From positions 1 to 20,824 of the forward strand of contig JAJFLK010000013.1 in the NCBI GenBank assembly GCA_021772735.1: 20,824 bases of DNA. Direction: 5' to 3'. Position 1 is the first letter of the stretch; the number at the start of each line of letters is the position of its first letter. The position numbers were made by a program, and so were the translations under genes. Under the pieces are notes generated by a model. That model was given only the letters and a program-made list of their open reading frames with translations. It was not told the origin of the DNA and ran no database searches. Source of the stretch: Candidatus Sumerlaeota bacterium. Its GTDB lineage: Bacteria > Sumerlaeota > Sumerlaeia > MVZB01 > JAJFLK01. This document shows, one piece after another, positions 14,649 through 20,824 of this stretch.

Positions 14649-17459
14649 TCAGTTCACTTCAATCGTCGCCATCACTCCAGAGCATCGCGGGCACAGTCCC
14701 GGATGCCCGGGGTTGTTCCCGAGTTCCGGATCGCGCATCCAACAGCGCTCGCATTTATCACTCTCGGCTGCGCGAACGCCAACACGCGCTCGCTCACCGT
14801 CCTCGCCGCCACCGGTGGCAGCCCCCACGTGAACATCAGAAACAATAAAAAGCATTTTCAACAGTGCGAGATTTTCCTCGAAAAATTGCGCTTCACCCTC
14901 ATCCGCCGGCGCGAGTTCGACTGAGGCATCCAGACTGTGGCCGATCGTTCTCTCGCGCCGTGCATGTTCGAGCGCGAGGCTGACCTCATCGCGCAGGGCA
15001 AGGAGGCGTTCCCATTTGGCAAGCAGGTCCGCATCCTTCCAGCGGTCCGGCGCCTCGGGAAAGTCGAGCAAATGAACGCACCCGCCATCCTCGAATGGCC
15101 CAAACTCGCGCGCCTCATCGGCAGTGAACGCCAGGATCGGCGCAAGCAGCCGCGTCAGCACGTCCAGCGTATGCCAGATCGCGGTCTGGCTGGCCCGTCG
15201 CGTCGGGTCTCCGGGCGCGGAGCAATAAAGCCGATCCTTCGCGATGTCCAAATAAACGGCCGAGAGCGTCGAATTGCAGAAACCGAACACCGAGGAATAG
15301 ATCTGGTGGAACTCGTAACGCTCGTAATGGCCGTCAACCTTTGCGACCAGCTCGCCCAGACGCGCCAGAATATAATGATCTGACTCTTCGAGATTATCAT
15401 GGTCGACCGAATCAGCCGCCGAGTCGAAATCGAACAAATTGCCGATCATGAAACGCAGAGCATTGCGGATCTTTTTGTATGCGTCCGCGATGCGGGCGAG
15501 GACTTCTTTCGAGACGGGGACATCGGTCTGGTAATCGGCGCTCGCGACCCAAAGCCGGATTATATCCGCGCCCATCTGCTTCATCACATCGAGCGGAGAG
15601 ATGACGTTGCCGACGGATTTGCTCATCGCCTTTCCTGCGCCGTCGAGCACGAACCCGTGCGTCAGGACCTGGCGGAAGGGAGCACGGTCGCGCGCGCCGA
15701 CTGAGATCAGAAGCGCGCTCTGGAACCAGCCGCGATGCTGATCGCTGCCTTCGAGATACAGATCGGCCGGTGAAGTGAGCCGATCGTCGTTTTCAAGACA
15801 TGCGATATGGCTCGCGCCCGAATCGAACCAGACGTCCAGGATGTCCCATTCCTTTTCAAACTGATCGGGCCGGGTCTCGCCGGTCGGCTCGTGGACAAAA
15901 CCCTCGGGCCAGAAGCTTTCGAGCTCGTCCGTGAACCAGGCGTCTGTGCCCTTCTCGGCGACGACCTTGATGAACTCCTCCAGGATTCGCACGTCGAGGA
16001 TCGACTTGCCTTCGGTCTTGGACCTGATCGCCGGGATCGGCACGCCCCAGGAACGCTGACGCGAGAGGCACCAATCGGGCCGCTGGGAGACCATGCCGTG
16101 GATGCGGTCGCGGCCCCAGTGTGGGATCCACTTCACGCTTTTGTCGATCGCCGTCACGGCGCGCTCGCGCACTTTGCCGTCGTCGAGTTCCATGAACCAT
16201 TGTTCGGTCGCGCGGAAGATGATCGGCTTGTGGCTGCGCCAGCTAAACGGATAATCGTGCTCGAACTTGGACGCCGCGAGCAGGAGGCCCCGCTCTCGAA
16301 GGCCCTCGATGATCGGCTCGTTCGCCTTGAAAACGCTGACGCCTTCCATCTCGGGGAATTCATCGGTGAACCGCCCGCGATCATCGACCGGAACGACGAC
16401 CGGGAGGCCATAACTCTTCCCGATGACGTAATCGTCGGCGCCGTGACCCGGGGCGGTATGGACGCAGCCGGTGCCGGCTTCGAGCGTGACGTGCTCGCCG
16501 AGGATCACGAGACTGGTGCGGTCCTTAAAAATCGGATGATCGCACTCGGCGCGTTCCAGATCGGCGCTCTTGACCGCGCCGACCACTTCGGTCCCCTCAA
16601 GGGCGCACGCGGCCACGAACGCATCGAGCAAACCCTTGGCGACGATGAAGTGCTCCTCGCCATGGCGCACGACGACGTAATCGAGGCGCGGGTGAAGGCA
16701 GACGGCGAGGTTTGCAGGGAGGGTCCAGGGCGTCGTCGTCCAGATCACGATCGAGACATTGTCGAACCCGCCAAGGCCCTCGAATTTCTCGCTCGCGCGC
16801 AGAGGAAACTTGACGTAAATCGAGTCCGAGACGTGCTTCTGATATTCAATCTCGGCCTCGGCCAGTGCGGTGCGGAAGACCGGATCCCAGTGGACCGGTT
16901 TCATGCCCTTGCGGATCAGCCCGCGCGCGGTCAGGTCGCGCAGAGCCGAGAGGATGCCGACCTCGTATTTCGGATCGAACGTCGTATAGGGCCGATCCCA
17001 ATCGCCCATGATGCCGAGCCGTTTGAACTGCTCGCGCTGGACGCCGACAAATTTCTCCGCGTAATCGTGGCACTTCTTGCGAATCTCGGCCGGCGCCATA
17101 TCGTGGATCTTCGAGCCGAGCTTCTTCAAGACCTGCTGCTCGATCGGCAGCCCGTGGCAATCCCAGCCGGGGACGTATGGCGCGCGGCGGCCCTTCATCG
17201 AGTGATAGCGGACGATGACGTCTTTCAAGATCTTGTTCAGCGCATGGCCGAGATGGATGTCGCCGTTGGCGTATGGCGGCCCATCATGAAGGATGAACGT
17301 GGGCGCGTCGCGGCGCTTTTCCTGAAGTGTTTCGTAGACGCCCGCCTCGGCCCATTGCGCCAGCCGTTCGGGCTCGCGCTGCGGAAGCTTGGCCCGCATG
17401 GGGAAGTCCGTCTTGGGGGTCAAGACGGTTTCGCGGTAGTTTTGGGTTTCCGATGTCAT
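14649..17459 (-). CDS. ileS: Isoleucyl-tRNA synthetase (class I)
   Basis: IleRS charges tRNA-Ile with isoleucine in the cytoplasm and removes misactivated valine. The 936-residue protein carries the full set of family marks: HIGH-type motif HLGH at 69-72 in NGDIHLGHALNK, WDCHGLPIE, the CP1 editing domain (TTPWTLPANL, CVHTAPGHGADDY), the KMSKS loop as AMSKS at 611-615, and a C-terminal zinc site with C903, C906, C923 and C926. That last motif marks the bacterial-type enzyme of normal length (about 930-940). I chose the ATG at 17459, which gives the usual TDFPMRAKLPQREP start; a longer frame to 17531 adds 24 residues unlike the family. It begins the ileS, DksA/TraR-like, lspA series. The 102-base gap upstream shows no T-box. 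Confidence 0.97.
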   Translation of the reverse strand: MTSETQNYRETVLTPKTDFPMRAKLPQREPERLAQWAEAGVYETLQEKRRDAPTFILHDGPPYANGDIHLGHALNKILKDVIVRYHSMKGRRAPYVPGWDCHGLPIEQQVLKKLGSKIHDMAPAEIRKKCHDYAEKFVGVQREQFKRLGIMGDWDRPYTTFDPKYEVGILSALRDLTARGLIRKGMKPVHWDPVFRTALAEAEIEYQKHVSDSIYVKFPLRASEKFEGLGGFDNVSIVIWTTTPWTLPANLAVCLHPRLDYVVVRHGEEHFIVAKGLLDAFVAACALEGTEVVGAVKSADLERAECDHPIFKDRTSLVILGEHVTLEAGTGCVHTAPGHGADDYVIGKSYGLPVVVPVDDRGRFTDEFPEMEGVSVFKANEPIIEGLRERGLLLAASKFEHDYPFSWRSHKPIIFRATEQWFMELDDGKVRERAVTAIDKSVKWIPHWGRDRIHGMVSQRPDWCLSRQRSWGVPIPAIRSKTEGKSILDVRILEEFIKVVAEKGTDAWFTDELESFWPEGFVHEPTGETRPDQFEKEWDILDVWFDSGASHIACLENDDRLTSPADLYLEGSDQHRGWFQSALLISVGARDRAPFRQVLTHGFVLDGAGKAMSKSVGNVISPLDVMKQMGADIIRLWVASADYQTDVPVSKEVLARIADAYKKIRNALRFMIGNLFDFDSAADSVDHDNLEESDHYILARLGELVAKVDGHYERYEFHQIYSSVFGFCNSTLSAVYLDIAKDRLYCSAPGDPTRRASQTAIWHTLDVLTRLLAPILAFTADEAREFGPFEDGGCVHLLDFPEAPDRWKDADLLAKWERLLALRDEVSLALEHARRERTIGHSLDASVELAPADEGEAQFFEENLALLKMLFIVSDVHVGAATGGGEDGERARVGVRAAESDKCERCWMRDPELGNNPGHPGLCPRCSGVMATIEVN

Positions 17460-17561
17460 CTTATTGATTCGAGCAGCCGGACTGACGGAGGGGTAACCAA
17501 AGCGGGACATGTCGGGCGGCTTGCGGAGCACGGTCCGGGTTCCGCGCCGGGAGCGGGCCGG

Positions 17562-18407
17562 TCAGTCGATGACTTCCCCGATTCTTTCCAGAATGCCGGT
17601 GACCAAAGCTTCAAGCTTGGGTTCGGCCGCCTGCGCAACGGCGATGATGTCTTCGAGCAGCGCGGGTTCCAGCGAATCGGGCAGGCAGTTGTCCGTGATC
17701 GTCGAGATGCCGCACACCGCGAGGCCCGCGTGATTGGCGACGAGGACTTCGGGCACGGTGGACATCGAAACGCAGTCCACGCCCATGATCTGAAACATTC
17801 GATACTCGGCGCGGGTTTCCATATTGGGCCCGGTCACTGCGGCAATCGACCCCTCGTGGACCTTCAGCTTCGCCGCCAGCGCGACCTCTTTGGCGATCCC
17901 GATCAGGGCGCGGCTGTAAGGTTCGCTCATATCCGGGAATCGCGGCCCGAGCGTATCGTCGTTGGGTCCGATCAGGGGGTTATCGCCCATCAAATTGACG
18001 TGATCCGAGATGAGCATGATCGATCCCTTGGGGATGAACCGGTTCATGCTGCCGACCGCGTTCATGACGATCATCGCCCGGCAGCCCAGGGCCTTCATGA
18101 CCCGGACCGGGAACGTGACCTCGACCTGCGAGTAACCCTCGTAGAAGTGAAAGCGACCCTGCATGAGCATGACCGGCCGCCCCCCGAGCGTGCCCACAAT
18201 CAGATTGCCCTTGTGCGACTCCACGGTGGAGACCGGAAAATTCGGGATCGTCTCGTATGGAATGACCGTAGCGTCCTGGACTCGATCCGCAAGCGCGCCC
18301 ATGCCCGTGCCGCAGATGATACCCACATCGGGGGTCTGCACGAACTTGGAGCGGATGAAATCCGCAGCCTCGTTGATGTGGTCGATGTTGATTTTGGTAT
18401 CAGTCAT
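17562..18407 (-). CDS. Purine nucleoside phosphorylase (trimeric PNP-I family)
   Basis: PNP splits purine (deoxy)nucleosides with phosphate into base and ribose-1-phosphate in purine salvage. The 281-residue protein matches the trimeric PNP family: phosphate loop GTGMG at 33-37, H65, R85-F86-H87-F88-Y89, N116-A117 in MNAVGSMN, GPNMET at 193-198 with E197, and SMSTVPEV at 214-221. Against human PNP the offset is four at the C-terminal sites, so D239 in ISTITDN sits where human PNP has N243, the residue that favours 6-oxopurines; Asp there is seen in MTA phosphorylase and some bacterial PNPs. The base preference is therefore open. The ATG at 18407 follows the YggU stop by one base (TGA-G-ATG), so coupling is likely; a TTG at 18422 is the alternative start. 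Confidence 0.93.
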   Translation of the reverse strand: MTDTKINIDHINEAADFIRSKFVQTPDVGIICGTGMGALADRVQDATVIPYETIPNFPVSTVESHKGNLIVGTLGGRPVMLMQGRFHFYEGYSQVEVTFPVRVMKALGCRAMIVMNAVGSMNRFIPKGSIMLISDHVNLMGDNPLIGPNDDTLGPRFPDMSEPYSRALIGIAKEVALAAKLKVHEGSIAAVTGPNMETRAEYRMFQIMGVDCVSMSTVPEVLVANHAGLAVCGISTITDNCLPDSLEPALLEDIIAVAQAAEPKLEALVTGILERIGEVID

Positions 18408-18408
18408 C

Positions 18409-18738
18409 TCAAGTGTCTTCAATCATCAGGCCATCCAGGACTCCGCCGACGGCCTCAAGATCCGCCCCTTCCAGAAGAAGGAGCTTTTCGCTCGATTTGT
18501 CTCCCGAGAGGATTGTCACCGCGCGGCGGCGGAGATCGAAAGCGGAGGCCGCCCATTTGCAGATCGCGGCATTGGCTTTTCCATCAACCGGGGGCGCCTG
18601 CACTCGCAGGCGTAACTTGCCTTGCCACAGTCCTTGAGCGCGTGTTTTGGTCGCGTTTGGCGAGACTTTCAGGCTGAGCGTGACCCCTTGCGGGTGTGAG
18701 GCGAGAAATGGACGCCGTGGCGAGGAGCCCTCGATCAT
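18409..18738 (-). CDS. DUF167 family protein (YggU-like)
   Basis: A small cytoplasmic protein of 109 residues from a widespread family of unknown function. Family motifs are LKVSPNATKTRAQG at 23-36, LRVQAPPVDGKANAAICKWA at 44-63 and LSGDKSSEKLLLLEG at 77-91; together they make the call firm. The reading frame extends upstream to 19386, but that part runs antisense to dxs and has no family similarity, so I start at the ATG at 18738, though no clear ribosome site is seen. It is directly upstream of the purine nucleoside phosphorylase gene and the two probably form one transcript. Confidence 0.85.
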   Translation of the reverse strand: MIEGSSPRRPFLASHPQGVTLSLKVSPNATKTRAQGLWQGKLRLRVQAPPVDGKANAAICKWAASAFDLRRRAVTILSGDKSSEKLLLLEGADLEAVGGVLDGLMIEDT

Positions 18739-19038
18739 AATGGCCGGGTATCCTAGGCGTATCGCGCCGGGGGCGGCAAGCAAAAAGATGAAATCGGTCT
18801 CAGGTTTTACGACTGCACCGAGTTCTTTGCGGCGGCAAGGTCTAATTATAGGATCGGCCTCGGAGGTCAATACAGTGTGCGAAGTGAGCGCCGTCCAAAA
18901 CGCGAGGGGAGAACTCCAAACTCTTGCCCCCGGATTTTGCACGGCGTTTTTGACCTTCAAGCCCGGCGGGCGCATGTGATACTCTTTGGGCTTGAGGACG
19001 AGACCATCGGGGACCGGTGACTTTCCGGGGCCCGCCAC
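18739..19038. other. Divergent intergenic region between DUF167 gene and dxs
   Basis: These 300 bases are less GC-rich in the middle than the genes and contain no convincing coding frame. The only visible signal is the minus-strand promoter candidate at 18845-18870. No promoter for dxs stands out. Confidence 0.55.
18845..18870 (-). promoter_or_regulatory. Possible sigma70-like promoter for the DUF167-PNP operon
   Basis: On the minus strand TTGACC (18870-18865) and a perfect TATAAT (18850-18845) are separated by 14 bases. Both boxes are good but the spacer is shorter than the usual 16-18; using the overlapping TAATTA as -10 gives 16. It would start transcription about 100 bases before the ATG at 18738. 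Confidence 0.42.
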
Positions 19039-20824
19039 ATGAATAATTGGCTTCACAAAATCAACGATCCGGCTGACCTGCGCGGTCTGTCGATCCCCCA
19101 GCTCAAGGCCGTCTGCGAAGAGATTCGCGACGAGATCCTGCGGGTTATGGCTGCGAACTCGGGCCATCTGGCTTCCTCGCTGGGCGCGGTCGAGCTGGCC
19201 GTCGCGCTGCATCATCTCTACATGACGCCGCGCGACCGCCTGGTCTGGGACGTCGGGCATCAGGCCTACGCCCACAAGATCCTGACCGGCCGCCGCGATC
19301 AATTCCCCACCATCCGCAAGCAGGACGGCCTTTCCGGTTTTCTCAAACGCTCTGAGAGCCCCTACGACACATTCGGCGCCGGGCATGCTTCGACCTCGAT
19401 CTCAGCGGCGGTCGGCATGGCCATCGCCCGGGATCAGAAGCGCGACGATTACAGGGTGGTCTCAATCACGGGCGACGGCGCGATGAGTGGCGGGATCTGC
19501 TACGAGGCGCTCAACAACGCCGGAACGCTCGGGAGCGATCTGCTGATCGTCCTGAACGACAACACGATGTCGATCTCCAAGAACACCGGCGCTCTGTCCT
19601 CGGCGTTCAACCGGATCGTAACGACTCACTTCTATAACGAGCGCCGCAAGGAAGTCTCCGAATTCATCAAGCGCCTGCCGGCGGGAGAATCCATGGCGCG
19701 CTTCGGACACAAGATCCAGGAGAGCGTCAAGGGGCTGATTCTGCCCGGCGTCTTCTTCGAGGAGCTTGGCATCCGTTATCTCGGCCCGATCGATGGGAAC
19801 GATCTGGACGAGCTGATCCCCACGCTGCGCAAGATCCAGCAACTCTCCGGGCCGATCCTCCTCCACATCGTCACGGTCAAAGGCAAAGGGCGGGAATATT
19901 CCGAGGCCGATCCGATTAAATGGCATGCGCCGCCGCTGAACTTCGATCTCAAGACCGGCAAGTCTCCCCAATCCAAACCGGCCCCGCCCAAGCTTCAGGT
20001 CGTCTTCGCGGATGCCTTGCGCGAAGTCGCGCGCCGGGACTCCAAGGTCGTCGCCCTCTCGGCGGCGATGCTCGAAGGCACCTCGCTGACGCGGTTCCAA
20101 TCCGAATTCCCCGGGCGCACGTTCGACGTCGGCATCGCCGAAGAGCATGCCGTCATCTGCGCCGCGGGCATGGCGTGCGATGGGCTGCGGCCTTTCGTCT
20201 GTGTCTACTCCACATTCCTGCAACGGGCTTTCGATCCGATCTTGCACGATGTCTGCATTCAGAATCTCTCGGTGGCGTTCTCTCTGGATCGCGGCGGCCT
20301 GGTCGGCGCGGATGGCCCGACGCATCACGGCGTCTTCGATCTCTCATATCTGCGGATGATGCCGAACATGGTCGTCATGGCGCCGATGGACGCAGAGGAA
20401 TTACGCGCGATGACCTGGACGGCGCACAAATATATCGAAGAGGGTCGCGGCCCGATCGCAATGCGATTCCCGAGGGGCTCAGCCCGGGACGTTTTCGATG
20501 TGGATAATGCGCCCCCCGAGATCCCGATCGGCAAGGCTGAGATCCTGAGCGAAGGCGAGACGGTTTGCTTGATCGGCATTGGCGGCGTCGTCGCTCACGC
20601 CGTGGATGCGGCCACGATCCTCGAGGCCGAAGACGGGCTCCGGCCCACAGTCGTCAACGCGCGATTCGTCAAACCGCTCGATACCGAACTGCTCGCCTCG
20701 CTTGCCAAGAGCCACAAGCATCTGATCACGATTGAAGACAACGTCAAGGCCGGCGGCTTCGGCTCTGCGGTCAACGAGACCCTGGGCGAGATGGGCTCAA
20801 AAAACCGCGCGATCGTGCTCGGCG
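19039..20824 (+). CDS. dxs: 1-deoxy-D-xylulose-5-phosphate synthase, cut by the right edge
   Basis: DXS joins pyruvate and glyceraldehyde 3-phosphate, using thiamine diphosphate, to start the MEP isoprenoid pathway. The first 595 codons are present; the full protein is usually about 620-640, so only the extreme C-terminus is missing. Signatures are H43 in NSGHLASSLG, VWDVGHQAYAHKILTGR, the ThDP/Mg motif GDGAMSGG at 145-152 with N173 and N175, the catalytic glutamate E368 in VGIAEEHAV, and DRGGLVGADGPTHHG. In GDGAMSGG the usual Leu-Thr is Met-Ser, a mild change. No strong ribosome site precedes the ATG at 19039, but the protein start aligns with the family. It is divergent from the DUF167-PNP pair. 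Confidence 0.95.
   Translation, partial: MNNWLHKINDPADLRGLSIPQLKAVCEEIRDEILRVMAANSGHLASSLGAVELAVALHHLYMTPRDRLVWDVGHQAYAHKILTGRRDQFPTIRKQDGLSGFLKRSESPYDTFGAGHASTSISAAVGMAIARDQKRDDYRVVSITGDGAMSGGICYEALNNAGTLGSDLLIVLNDNTMSISKNTGALSSAFNRIVTTHFYNERRKEVSEFIKRLPAGESMARFGHKIQESVKGLILPGVFFEELGIRYLGPIDGNDLDELIPTLRKIQQLSGPILLHIVTVKGKGREYSEADPIKWHAPPLNFDLKTGKSPQSKPAPPKLQVVFADALREVARRDSKVVALSAAMLEGTSLTRFQSEFPGRTFDVGIAEEHAVICAAGMACDGLRPFVCVYSTFLQRAFDPILHDVCIQNLSVAFSLDRGGLVGADGPTHHGVFDLSYLRMMPNMVVMAPMDAEELRAMTWTAHKYIEEGRGPIAMRFPRGSARDVFDVDNAPPEIPIGKAEILSEGETVCLIGIGGVVAHAVDAATILEAEDGLRPTVVNARFVKPLDTELLASLAKSHKHLITIEDNVKAGGFGSAVNETLGEMGSKNRAIVLG

Noticed and set aside
14091..14924. A plus-strand frame rich in Phe that looks like a membrane protein
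   Set aside because: It is the complement of the Lys-codon repeats of the H1-like tail (AAG read as CTT/TTC), so the hydrophobicity is an artefact.
17460..17561. A possible T-box or attenuator upstream of ileS
   Set aside because: The 102-base gap has no T-box consensus, no terminator-like T-run and no room for the usual stem I structure.
15807..18677. A 956-codon open frame on the plus strand opposite ileS and the PNP gene
   Set aside because: It is antisense to two firmly identified genes and has no domain motif; long antisense frames are expected from GC-biased codon use.
18739..19386. The upstream extension of the DUF167 frame
   Set aside because: It runs antisense to the start of dxs and would make a DUF167 protein three times its normal length without added motifs.

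Overview
The window is about 20.8 kb of GC-rich (roughly 60%) bacterial chromosome, densely packed with genes on both strands. A Pal-type lipoprotein together with its processing enzyme LspA, and many proteins with Sec signal peptides, point to a Gram-negative (diderm) bacterium with a Tol-Pal envelope and an oxidative periplasm. The long lysine-rich tail on a DksA/TraR protein and the mix of families would fit an environmental lineage such as a planctomycete-like or candidate-phylum bacterium. That placement is inference; no phylogenetic marker was compared.

Layout. 1-618 (minus): start of a GT87-like polyprenol-dependent glycosyltransferase that runs off the left edge. 956-5419 (plus): a secreted vanadium-type haloperoxidase, a membrane-anchored alpha/beta hydrolase and a secreted diheme cytochrome of the CCP/MauG/RoxA type. 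5462-7445 (minus): a two-gene unit of a helical-repeat protein and a class I methyltransferase. 7676-8290 (plus): pal. 8360-8726 (plus): a clear stable-RNA unit with a sigma70-like promoter, leader hairpin, tRNA-Lys(TTT), tRNA-Glu(TTC) and a strong rho-independent terminator. 8794-12830 (plus): a PQQ dehydrogenase, a MenB/BadI-type crotonase and a secreted protein of unknown function, closely spaced, the last two overlapping by ATGA. 12870-17459 (minus): ileS, a DksA/TraR zinc-finger protein with a histone-H1-like tail, and lspA. 17562-18738 (minus): a DUF167/YggU gene and a purine nucleoside phosphorylase, separated by one base. 19039-20824 (plus): dxs, cut by the right edge.

How the genes fit together. 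The core genes (ileS, lspA, dxs, pnp, pal, tRNAs) are ordinary housekeeping. The less ordinary content is periplasmic redox chemistry (haloperoxidase, diheme cytochrome, quinoprotein dehydrogenase) and the H1-like tail on the DksA/TraR protein. I saw no insertion sequence, phage gene, integrase, CRISPR array or toxin-antitoxin pair. I found no clearly new multi-gene defence or mobile system; the most unusual items are the H1-tailed zinc-finger protein, the haloperoxidase/diheme cytochrome neighbourhood and the crotonase/secreted-protein couple.
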